A DNA stretch of 11,051 bases from Amoebophrya sp. AT5.2. Taxonomy: Eukaryota > Sar > Dinophyceae > Syndiniales > Amoebophryaceae. The stretch lies in NCBI GenBank assembly GCA_005223375.1, contig RXOD01006172.1, forward strand, positions 1 through 11,051. Direction: 5' to 3'. The position numbers were made by a program, and so were the translations under genes. This document shows, piece by piece, positions 1-6,610 of this stretch (its first letter is position 1; each line of letters starts with the position of its first letter). Below the pieces are notes generated by a model that saw nothing but the letters and a program-made list of their open reading frames with translations, searched no databases and had not been told where the DNA came from.

Positions 1-81
1 CCTTTGCGAATTCAAGTAGCCGCTTTGGAAACTATAAATACAATTATAGCCCGTGCCCCAACCATCATCAAGCGAAGCTGA
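1..81 (+). CDS. possible 3' end of an upstream gene (partial)
   Basis: Frame 1 is open from the left edge to a TGA at 79-81. It encodes 26 residues, including the helix-like LRIQVAALETINTIIARAP. I do not recognise a family. The same frame reopens after the TGA and runs to a second TGA at 178-180 (includes PRARRPLANPKEEAWRSFAS), so the true end could be either stop. The stretch is AT-richer than the other genes and could be chance: 26 codons cannot be tested without the sequence to the left. The placement does fit: duplicated element A starts 90-190 bp after these stops, much as element B starts 107 bp after the end of gene 1. Confidence 0.3.
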   Translation, partial: PLRIQVAALETINTIIARAPTIIKRS

Positions 82-269
82 GCAGTAGCAGCCCCTGACA
101 AAATACTTGACTCCACGCCCCGTGCCAGGAGACCCTTGGCAAATCCAAAAGAAGAAGCTTGGCGCTCCTTTGCTTCTTGATCCAAAGCTTTTCATCGGCA
201 TGGAAGCTTGACTACCAGCTCGCGATCCTCGATCATCTTCGTATAACTTTGAGGCTTTTAACTGAAAGG
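82..269. other. short spacer between possible gene end and element A
   Basis: It holds the possible frame-1 continuation to 180. From 159 it also carries the start of a different open frame that runs into element A and stops at 387-389. I see no promoter, hairpin or RNA gene here. Confidence 0.3.
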
Positions 270-444
270 GCGCCGGCGGTCTCGTCCCCACTTCCCGCGG
301 GATCATTAGCCAGGCCGCAACCATCGCCCAGTATTTTTGCTGGTTTCACTCTAGCAGAGTGGTGCCAGTTTTCGTCCACGTGGAGATGATTCAATGGGGG
401 CCTGTAGTGAATTGCGTGAAAAAAACCTAAAAAAAATATTCTGG
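270..444 (+). repeat. dispersed duplicated element, copy A (about 175 bp)
   Basis: This copy aligns end to end with 5327-5512. Both begin gcgccggcggtctc and end in an A-rich stretch with aatatt. By eye they are about 75-80% identical. The larger indels are multiples of three, so aligned reading frames stay in register. In the frame ending at 387-389 both copies encode APAVS...PLPA.SLA.PQP...AEWCQF..(S/T)W and then a stop. A second frame also matches: IIS.AAT(I/V)AQY followed by VPV.V.V..I.WGPV. It could be a fragment of a repeated coding exon, a regulatory module or a degenerate transposon end. I see no terminal inverted repeats or target-site duplications. Confidence 0.75.
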
Positions 445-729
445 TTTCATGTTGTGGAGTCTTCGGCCACCAGTACTATCTCTCCGCGAACGAAAAGCGC
501 TGGAGCTGTGGCATCTAGTCTGTGCTGGTAAATTTGTAGTTCAGCATAAGAATATAGTAATTTCCGCACGACATCAAGAACAGTGAATGTTTTATGGATG
601 TTCAGATCGTGTTCTTATGTGTCCTTGTTCTAGAAAGATAGATTGTATCGCGAACGAAGGTCCTTGTTCCCCGCCGTCGTTCCACCTGTCAGGCACTCCA
701 AGGTCTCGCGGATCGTCGTGATCGATCCT

Positions 730-750
730 GATCTAGATCTTCGCGAAGAT
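730..750. repeat. two overlapping perfect palindromes
   Basis: gatctagatc (730-739) is a perfect 10-bp palindrome. atcttcgcgaagat (737-750) is a perfect 14-bp palindrome overlapping it by three bases. Several further GATC words surround them. It may be a dimeric protein-binding site or a small hairpin; no function is shown. Confidence 0.6.
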
Positions 751-1065
751 TATGATCTTGCAGAGCTTCCTTGCCTTTTCGTTGGTTTCCGTGGTTCTCC
801 GTTGTCGTGCGCCCTCCGTGATGCTCCGCTACTGATTTCATTGATTAAGTACGATTTTTCTTCATTTTTGAACACGACCAGCGCAGACGAGCACGGACAC
901 GGTGTCGCATAAATGTCATTCATTGATGAGATTGATTCGTCGACTATCGCATACCTCCAACCATCTGCAGGCTGAACCTGAAGACCAAAGTAAATGGCAG
1001 ACTAGACATGAGAGCCAACGCATGTCGCAAAATAAATACTTACAACTGAAGTAAAGAACATATAT

Positions 1066-1104
1066 TAAAAAAACTGAGACCGTCGATTCTATTTCTTTTT
1101 CTAG
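1066..1104 (+). promoter_or_regulatory. 15-mer plus pyrimidine tract/AG, candidate splice acceptor for gene 1
   Basis: taaaaaaactgagac (1066-1080) recurs exactly at 11027-11041. Six bases later a pyrimidine-rich tract (1087-1100) runs into CTAG (1101-1104), a textbook 3' splice acceptor 212 bp upstream of the ATG. CTGAG in the 15-mer could act as a branch site. This would suit either a 5'UTR intron or trans-splicing; no donor or leader was identified. Confidence 0.35.
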
Positions 1105-1316
1105 CGCCAACTGTCCTCCAACGAAATTCGTCTTCTCTACCACTTAAAAATAGATTTGCTGGAATTTCAATCTAGATCATCAAGCTCACCTTCATCAAGA
1201 CACGGAAGTCAATCGCCCCAAAGGCGTACTGGCCACACCAGGAACAGCACAGCACGCACCTCCAGTTTTGTTGACGCCGCTAATAGCAGCTTGCGTTGTT
1301 CGCTTTCGGCTGCAAG

Positions 1317-2435
1317 ATGGCTCCTTCTCGCACAGGAGTAGCGCGCTCTTTGCTGCTGCTCGTCGAGTTTGTTCTTTTAGTTGGGCCGGCTTTCATCTTG
1401 CCTCCAGCCATAATATCCACAATCACGACCACAACAGTTCGAGCTGGACGTTTCAAGCGCGACTCCCAGGGTCGCACTCGCAAGCGCGGCGCCCAGGAGA
1501 AGGGGAAGTGCAAGTGGAAAGTAAAGAACCCTTGTGGGGAAGCGCACGCACAGGATGAGAATGATGCACCCATGACGGAGGTGACAGATGCGCACGAAGC
1601 CGGCCCCGGCGTTGCCGCTGCGGGTGAGGACAACCAGTACGAGACTGCTGACGAAGGCGAATCGGAACCGGCAAGAGAGATTTTGCGGGGCGATCGTCGG
1701 CTCTCGAGCGCGTCGGGCGGGCGGGCGTCGACTACATTATCTTCTTCTTCTACCGCCAGCTGCACATGCACTAATTTAGTGCAGGAGCATGCTCAACCAG
1801 AGCAGGGTGGACAAACACCGGCCGTGGGTCGTGGCCCGTTGGCGTCATTTACAGACGGTATGCGGTCCGCGTTGCCCGTCGGTGATGCTCCTCCTGAGCA
1901 GAATAATCACGAGGGCAAGGGGTCCTCGGTATTTCGCGTCCATGTGAAGATTGGCCTCGGCGGAGAGCAGCGGTGGACCTTTGAGTATCCGTGGGCGCGT
2001 AGCCAACGCGACATGCCGACGGTCGACGATCTGTACAACCGGACAAAAACAAGAATTCTTGCCACGTCGCTAAACGATGCATCGGGCAGAATCATTGACG
2101 ATGGGAGCGACACCATCACCAACACCACGCTGTTGCTGGAGGAGCAGACGGCTGCCGACCTGGTTTTCGGCGCGGCGAGAAGCAAGCTATCGTTTGTGTA
2201 CCGGCATGCGAAGCTGGTCCCCAACGCCACGTACCAACTCGTCCGAGGAGCGGGGCCGCGGGTGTTGCACACCTCGAATGCGGAAGGGGAGGCGTTTTTC
2301 TTCCAAAACGGTCAGTACTCTGGGAGCCGAGCAGTAGAAAGTTTGGGGCAAGACACTGTCGACTTACAGATCAGGGCCTTGCCCTTCGCCTCGCTCATGT
2401 ACAAAGATCAGGGCCGTGTGCCCTTGTGCAATTAG
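1317..2435 (+). CDS. gene 1, N-terminal block: secreted or membrane-anchored protein, unknown family
   Basis: Frame 3, 372 codons. ATG 1317 has an excellent context (A at -3, G at +4). It opens directly into a signal peptide or anchor: n-region MAPSRTGVARS, then a hydrophobic core LLLLVEFVLLVGPAFILP. Two Lys-Arg sites follow (GRFKRD, RTRKRG) and may be processing sites. Residues about 70-120 are acidic and about 125-150 Ser/Thr-rich. From about residue 203 comes a more ordered, beta-rich stretch (VFRVHVKIGLGGEQRWTFEY onward). It holds three Asn-x-Thr sequons (NRT, NTT, NAT), consistent with passage through the ER. The block ends at TAG 2433-2435, but the second block (2949-5219) is in the same frame and has no ATG of its own near its start, so I read both as one gene. 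No homologous family is recognised. Confidence 0.7.
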   Translation: MAPSRTGVARSLLLLVEFVLLVGPAFILPPAIISTITTTTVRAGRFKRDSQGRTRKRGAQEKGKCKWKVKNPCGEAHAQDENDAPMTEVTDAHEAGPGVAAAGEDNQYETADEGESEPAREILRGDRRLSSASGGRASTTLSSSSTASCTCTNLVQEHAQPEQGGQTPAVGRGPLASFTDGMRSALPVGDAPPEQNNHEGKGSSVFRVHVKIGLGGEQRWTFEYPWARSQRDMPTVDDLYNRTKTRILATSLNDASGRIIDDGSDTITNTTLLLEEQTAADLVFGAARSKLSFVYRHAKLVPNATYQLVRGAGPRVLHTSNAEGEAFFFQNGQYSGSRAVESLGQDTVDLQIRALPFASLMYKDQGRVPLCN

Positions 2436-2450
2436 GGGCTGAAGAGGAAA

Positions 2451-2533
2451 CTCAGGGTCAGGCTATTTTTTTAGATCGAGGTGTAGAAGCCGAAGCCTAC
2501 TACTCTCTCAGGGTCGGCTAATTTATTAGATCG
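2451..2533 (+). repeat. imperfect direct repeat, 28 and 27 bp
   Basis: Copies at 2451-2478 and 2507-2533 both read ctcagggtc, then ggcta, a T-rich run and ttagatcg, with one indel and a few changes. The repeat period is 56 bp. Just upstream, agatcagggcc also occurs twice (2368-2378 and 2405-2415). The stretch where the open frame breaks is therefore rich in short local duplications. Confidence 0.7.
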
Positions 2534-2678
2534 GCAGCTGCAGGAGAAGGAGCTCCGGCAGCTTCCTTCTACCGATGGGCGCAGTGAATCCATCGGCCGA
2601 GTAGATCTCACTGATATCAGTTATGCTGAAGTGCCTATACCTCTCAGTCCTAATGATCCCATGGGAAAAGACTGCGCC

Positions 2679-2706
2679 CTCTAATATCTGCAGCTAGATA
2701 TTAGAG
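2679..2706 (+). repeat. perfect 11-bp hairpin with 6-nt loop
   Basis: ctctaatatct (2679-2689) is the exact reverse complement of 2696-2706; the loop is gcagct. It has no T-run after it. It lies in the intervening stretch of gene 1 and overlaps the in-frame TAA at 2682. It may be an intron structure or the remnant of an inserted element with inverted ends. Confidence 0.65.
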
Positions 2707-2948
2707 ATAACTAGAGTAGATGTAGAAACACGAGCACGACGAAGCCGCTACCCCCGCGGCCCCTATCTGCGTAATTTTCCCGCTATACAACCCATGCCGA
2801 TACCTATTTTGCAGCTAGGAGTTCGCTGATTGCCCTGCTGCCTGGTCGTATGGGTAACGCTATCGGTTTTCTTCGGAGGGTGCGAACCTAGACAGACCTG
2901 AAGCACGACCTGCACTTGAGAGTGAGTTTCTTCAGCCTCTAAATCTAA

Positions 2949-5219
2949 TCCAAGGGACCGTCGCCGGGCGCGGAAAAAGAGGTGGCGGTGCTGGTTCGCA
3001 CACCAGACGGTCCTCCTCCGCTGGGCACAAGAAGTAACGCGGTCGCGGAGACCACGTTAGGAGCGGAAGCTGGGGGGAACGAAGCTCGTAGTTCTTCTGG
3101 TCATGTTCATGGTCGTGAAAACGAAGGTGCCGAAACTACGACTGAACAGCAAGTGCGAGGACAGCGAGAAGATCCAAACCCGCTAATCGCCCTTGGCCCT
3201 GGTGCGGCTTTCCGTTCGCCCAATGGAAAGCAATCCGAGACCGAGTCCGCGGCCGCGTCCCTACGGCGCCCCACGAAGTACAAAGTGCAAGTGTCCCCCA
3301 AGAGGTCCGACGCGTTTTCCATTTTCCCTGGCCAAATCGACCACAGCATCGAGGACTTCGAAGTCTACCTGGACGTTGCCAAGCTCCTTGTCGACGGCAA
3401 CGTGGAGAAGATTTCACTGCACTATCTCCCGGCCGAGGATGAAGACGAGCACCCCGTCCGAAGCTCGACGTCATCGCCGGTCGAGCTCCCTGTCCCGTCC
3501 GAAGCTCGGCGCGGCATCATCCCGCAGAAGCTGGAGACGCACCAGGAGCGGTGGAGCGGAGTAGACAGCTCCTGGCCGTTTCGCGCAACACCGTCCGAGT
3601 GGCTCCGGTATCTGGCGCATGACATGCGTGTCGCTCGGGACGTGCTCCCGCCGCACCCAGTTTACCAGTACCAGCAGGGCCTGCCCCGAGGATTCTACAT
3701 CGCTCCGCCGGTACTCCGGAGGCTCGTGGACGGGATTCAGCGGGGGTGGTACGCAGTGCCGCGAGGGTTGCCGCGGGTCCTGCAAGAAGGTGGAGGAATG
3801 GCCCCTGCTCTCGGTCCTGAAGCTGGGGCGGGTGGCCAGCCGTATGTGGTGCCGCCCCGCCGCATGTGGCTTCCGCTTCCGCCAGGCCACGGTGGAATGG
3901 AGTGGGGCTACTTGCTTGTCAGGGGGCGTCCGGTCGTGCTTGTCAGGGCTGCGCCTCACCAACCCGGGCCGCCGGTGCCAGCAGCCCCGCCAGCCGCGGG
4001 AGCTCCGGGCCAGGTTTTCGTATTTGTACCGTTCCGCAGGGGCGAGGAGCCCCCGCGGGCGGCCGCAGCGGGGGTGCACATGCGTTTGCACCAGGTCCAG
4101 GTGCAACCAGATGAACTAGGAAGACCGCCGCGACCTCCACAGGAGGAAGCCGAGCGAGGCGATGATCATGCCGAAGCGGCCAACCTGAGACGTCGAAATG
4201 CCGAGCTGCTCGCCGAAAATCGGCGCCTGCAGCAAGAGCTGGATCAGCGTGTGTATGGACCACAGCAGCCGGCGCCCGATCCTCGAGCGCAGCGGCAGCA
4301 ACGGCTTCGGCAAGCAGCGGGGCCCGCTGCAAAGGGCTGGCACAGCCAAAGCTTCGCCACCTTAAACGGTTCTCGGAGGGATCTCCGTTTCCCCGTGAGC
4401 AGGCCGTTCGTGCGGGTCGACATTCAACGCCTGCGCTCGCCAGCACCTCGCTGGAATGAAGATGGAGAACTCGTCGAACTGCCCTTAAAAATCACGCACA
4501 CACTTGTGGCGCCAGTGTTTTCCGACCCAGTTGCGAATCTTGGGGGGGCGGATGCAACGCGTAGTACGGGGATGGTGCCCCCCGGCGCGAGGGCGCCGCG
4601 AGCGGATGCGGAAATGGAAATGGTAGCGAGAAATGGTTACACGAGCCCGAAGAAACACCACACTGAGCAAGCCGTAGAGCCACTGACATTCTCGGGGCTC
4701 CGTAGTGAGATCATCTTGAAGCAAGAACAGAAGTACATTAAAGTTCAAGAAGCTGGAAAAACTCCGCTGCTGATCTACGTGCGGAGTAAGGCTAAAGCAA
4801 CGCCTGGAAATGGCAAGGCGGCACCCTTGCAATACTACGGCGCTAAGGCGATGGCGAGGGAGAGGGCACCAGCGGCTGAAGGCCTAGGCCAACACGACGT
4901 GGTAGAAGACAATCCCGACGTTGATGCCGGTGCGTGGTGGAGTGTTTTTCCGCGGCACGACGAGTACAACTTGGATGTGGACGGCTTACGAGAAGGTGAG
5001 GACCCAGGTGGGGTCGCGCACTGCGCTCAAGCGGGGAACGGCTTGCACGTCGTTTTACAGTACGAGAAGGGGATGAACTACCACGACGCGACGTCTTCCA
5101 CAGGAGAGCATGCTGCGCGTGGTGTCGGCCAAGAGGAAGAGAGAGAACATCCGGCGTGCGGGGACAAGACCAAGACCCTCAAGAACGTGCTGCTCTTTAA
5201 GCAACTGGGGGCCTTGTGA
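2949..5219 (+). CDS. gene 1, C-terminal block: Pro/Arg-rich coiled-coil protein, unknown family
   Basis: Frame 3 is open for 756 codons from just after TAA 2946 to TGA 5217-5219. The first ATG in frame is near 3622, so translation must enter from upstream; this supports joining to 1317-2435. Numbering from 2982: residues 1-100 are polar. About 100-150 is an ordered alpha/beta stretch (IEDFEVYLDVAKLLVDGNVE). About 220-370 is rich in Pro, Gly, Arg and aromatics. About 396-426 is a coiled coil with leucines seven apart (NLRRRNAELLAENRRLQQEL), without a DNA-binding basic region. A Trp-containing charged tail follows. Third positions are strongly G/C in this frame to about 4975; from there to about 5163 the bias alternates between frames 3 and 1 (see findings). 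The end is secure, with TGA GCG TGA in frame. Family and function are unknown. Confidence 0.75.
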   Translation, partial: SKGPSPGAEKEVAVLVRTPDGPPPLGTRSNAVAETTLGAEAGGNEARSSSGHVHGRENEGAETTTEQQVRGQREDPNPLIALGPGAAFRSPNGKQSETESAAASLRRPTKYKVQVSPKRSDAFSIFPGQIDHSIEDFEVYLDVAKLLVDGNVEKISLHYLPAEDEDEHPVRSSTSSPVELPVPSEARRGIIPQKLETHQERWSGVDSSWPFRATPSEWLRYLAHDMRVARDVLPPHPVYQYQQGLPRGFYIAPPVLRRLVDGIQRGWYAVPRGLPRVLQEGGGMAPALGPEAGAGGQPYVVPPRRMWLPLPPGHGGMEWGYLLVRGRPVVLVRAAPHQPGPPVPAAPPAAGAPGQVFVFVPFRRGEEPPRAAAAGVHMRLHQVQVQPDELGRPPRPPQEEAERGDDHAEAANLRRRNAELLAENRRLQQELDQRVYGPQQPAPDPRAQRQQRLRQAAGPAAKGWHSQSFATLNGSRRDLRFPVSRPFVRVDIQRLRSPAPRWNEDGELVELPLKITHTLVAPVFSDPVANLGGADATRSTGMVPPGARAPRADAEMEMVARNGYTSPKKHHTEQAVEPLTFSGLRSEIILKQEQKYIKVQEAGKTPLLIYVRSKAKATPGNGKAAPLQYYGAKAMARERAPAAEGLGQHDVVEDNPDVDAGAWWSVFPRHDEYNLDVDGLREGEDPGGVAHCAQAGNGLHVVLQYEKGMNYHDATSSTGEHAARGVGQEEEREHPACGDKTKTLKNVLLFKQLGAL

Positions 5220-5300
5220 GCGTGAAGATAGACATAGAAGTACAACTGAAACACGTAACCTTAGATCCGGCATGCGCGGCGTGGCCCAATATGCATATGG

Positions 5301-5316
5301 ACATGCATTTGCATGT
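5301..5316. repeat. 7-bp inverted repeat with 2-bp spacer
   Basis: acatgca, tt, tgcatgt form a near-perfect 16-bp palindrome. It lies 82 bp after the gene 1 stop and 10 bp before duplicated element B. The surroundings are rich in ATGCAT-like words. It may be a 3'UTR hairpin or a binding site. Confidence 0.5.
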
Positions 5317-5326
5317 GCTGGCAGTT

Positions 5327-5512
5327 GCGCCGGCGGTCTCCCCGCTCCCCGCTGAATCATTAGCCTGGCCGCAACCGTTGCCCAATATGAATATTTTTCT
5401 TTTTGCTCGTCTCAGTATAGCAGAATGGTGCCAGTTTGCGTCCTCGTGGTGATTCCATGGGGGCCCGTGGATTTCGATTTCGTGAAACTGAAAAAAACGT
5501 ATAAAATATTGG
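5327..5512 (+). repeat. dispersed duplicated element, copy B (about 186 bp)
   Basis: Second copy of the element at 270-444. It lies 107 bp downstream of the gene 1 stop and about 820 bp upstream of the gene 2 ATG; copy A lies about 870 bp upstream of the gene 1 ATG. It carries a 12-bp insertion (gaatat region) and loses two triplets relative to A, keeping frames in register. One frame ends SIAEWCQFASSW-stop, against TLAEWCQFSSTWR-stop in A. It ends gtataaaatattgg, which resembles a TATA box; copy A has only an A-run there. Confidence 0.75.
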
Positions 5513-5785
5513 CCCATACCCGATGGCTACTCTCTATTTATAGAAGACAGCGAACTGCTGCTGCTCTTGAAGTGATCATACTGAGTTGCTTCGTCACTGA
5601 TTTGCATTTCCTTGCATTCGTGACAGACCTAGTTGTCGAAGGCACCCACTCGAGTAGAGATCCGGAGAAATCGAAGGACAAAGTAAGGCACATCAAACAA
5701 GTAAGTCATGTCTAACGCGTGGACGAAGTAGAGGCGAGGGGACGGAAAATATTTATGAGAACATCATTAGACTTCCATTTTTATT

Positions 5786-6034
5786 TTGCGCACGTCTACT
5801 GCTTTTGCGCCCACCTCAGAACGAAAGCCCTGCAGGAGCACCCTACAGCTCAGAATCAAAAGAAGAAAAAAAAGCTGGGCAGCACGCTGTGAAGGATCGA
5901 AACAACACGAATGGTTTGAATGTAAAAATACAGTCTGTACTCCGTCGACGGACTCCTCTACTGAACCGGAAGAGGAAGCGCCCGAGTATGTTCGTGTTGC
6001 CGCAGGGAAGAAGCTCTTCAAACTGAAGTTGTAA
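5786..6034 (+). CDS. small hypothetical open frame, no ATG (doubtful)
   Basis: Frame 2, 83 codons ending TAA 6032-6034. No ATG lies near its 5' end; it opens at TTG. The second half looks protein-like: Cys/His/Trp residues in RCEGSKQHEWFECKNTVC, an acidic run (STEPEEEAPEY), then a basic tail (AGKKLFKLKL). Spacing does not match a zinc-finger class I can name. It could be a terminal exon of a spliced gene or chance. Codon bias is weaker than in genes 1-3. Confidence 0.2.
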   Translation: MRTSTAFAPTSERKPCRSTLQLRIKRRKKSWAARCEGSKQHEWFECKNTVCTPSTDSSTEPEEEAPEYVRVAAGKKLFKLKL

Positions 6035-6244
6035 TTTAGTTTTAGTCGAATGAATACTAGTGGCTGCGGTGGCTCGCTCATCTATGGGAAAAATTAGTGG
6101 CCGGCGCCGCGCGAACACATTGAAAATGAGCGGCAATTCCAATTCCAAGTCGTGTTCAAGATGGACGAAAACAAACTTGATCAGTGCTCTTTCGTGCAGC
6201 TGCACTCGTCGCAGATCGCCCAATAACTGTGAGTTGTGTATGAA

Positions 6245-6254
6245 TTTTCTTCAG
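6245..6254 (+). promoter_or_regulatory. pyrimidine tract/CAG, candidate splice acceptor for gene 2
   Basis: ttttcttcag, 80 bp upstream of ATG 6335. It resembles the acceptor-like sites before gene 1 (ending 1104) and gene 3 (ending 9892). This is motif evidence only. Confidence 0.3.
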
Positions 6255-6334
6255 GATCAGGAACAATCAACAAGCGGAGAAAGCAACAAGCAGAGAAGAG
6301 ACAGACTCAGAGTAAACGCACAAAACTAAAAGCC

Positions 6335-6610
6335 ATGTCCGCGTCGGGTCTTCACGACTCGGTGTGCACCGCCCCGATTTTGCGTGGCCGCTGCTGCAGC
6401 AGGAGCCACAAGACACTCTTTCTGCACGTTCTCGGCTTTCTGCTTCAATGGGATCTAGCGTCATCGTCCACCTTCTCCTTCGTTCCACGCCCGCAGTGGG
6501 TCTTCGTCCCGCGCCGCCCTGCTTCGCCCGACGCTGAACGTGGAATCGAGCTTGGCGGCAAGCTGTATGAGGAAGTGTGGCACGCGCACACGTGCTGCCC
6601 GATCGTGTAG
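6335..6610 (+). CDS. gene 2, N-terminal segment
   Basis: Frame 2, 91 codons. ATG 6335 has G at -3 and follows an A-rich leader. Third positions are strongly G/C. The product begins MSASGLHDSV, has a Cys-rich basic patch, then a hydrophobic stretch (TLFLHVLGFLLQW, residues about 27-39) that could be a signal anchor. It ends at TAG 6608-6610 after HAHTCCPIV. The coding bias jumps to frame 1 at about 6598-6605, right at a CCC run: frame 1 continues RVVYFADLDALFRERFLTAL with about 80% G/C third positions. This stop therefore probably reflects a frameshift, sequencing indel or splice boundary rather than the protein's end. Confidence 0.55.
   Translation: MSASGLHDSVCTAPILRGRCCSRSHKTLFLHVLGFLLQWDLASSSTFSFVPRPQWVFVPRRPASPDAERGIELGGKLYEEVWHAHTCCPIV

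Larger units (their letters stand above)
445..1316. other. spacer upstream of gene 1
   Basis: AT-richer than the flanking genes. A 90-codon open frame at 643-912 (frame 1) has only a TTG as possible start and weak third-position bias, so I do not call it a gene. Inside it lie two abutting palindromes (730-750). From about 1000 on, A- and T-rich runs lead into the shared 15-mer (1066-1080) and a strong pyrimidine tract ending in CTAG (1086-1104). The last 210 bp before the ATG at 1317 would be the 5' leader. There are short open frames but no convincing gene. Confidence 0.5.
2436..2948 (+). other. intervening stretch in gene 1: intron(s), decayed coding, or recoded coding
   Basis: This stretch joins the two long frame-3 blocks of gene 1. 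Frame 3 holds stops at 2472, 2484, 2682, 2712, 2772, 2889, 2940 and 2946, plus 2433 at the end of the first block. All nine are TAA or TAG and none is TGA. Between them frame 3 reads plausibly, for example NLLDRQLQEKELRQLPSTDG (2520-2579). The region is AT-richer than the blocks and contains a 28-bp direct repeat and an 11-bp hairpin. Acceptor-like AGs occur at 2934-2935 (tttcttcag) and 2953-2954. I could not find a matching donor with confidence. One or more introns is the simplest reading. Confidence 0.45.
5513..6334. other. spacer between gene 1 and gene 2
   Basis: AT-rich. A 97-codon open frame starts at ATG 5425 inside element B and ends at 5715. It is hydrophobic, has weak codon bias, and is not called. 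A consensus donor GTAAGT (5701-5706) is followed within about 15 bases by CTAAC, and a good acceptor ttttcttcag lies at 6245-6254, so a 5'UTR intron of gene 2 is possible. A small open frame at 5786-6034 is listed separately. The last 80 bp before the gene 2 ATG are A-rich, as expected of a leader. Confidence 0.4.

Noticed and set aside
32..39. TATA-like tataaata
   Set aside because: Lies inside the possible coding end at 1-81 with no gene start at a sensible distance.
1280..1771. Minus-strand 163-codon frame over the gene 1 start
   Set aside because: Overlaps the signal peptide and polar region of gene 1; its composition mirrors the sense codons.
2698..2832. Frame-1 stretch ARRSRYPRGPYLRNF inside the gene 1 gap
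   Set aside because: Looks protein-like but is short and has weak codon bias. Frame 3, which links both gene 1 blocks, reads as well apart from the stops.
3471..4106. Minus-strand 211-codon frame inside gene 1
   Set aside because: It is antisense to a high-GC3 coding block, which readily produces long reverse-strand open frames.
4167..4260. bZIP transcription factor domain
   Set aside because: Leucines have heptad spacing, but the preceding residues lack the conserved basic region with N-x7-R. Called only a coiled coil.
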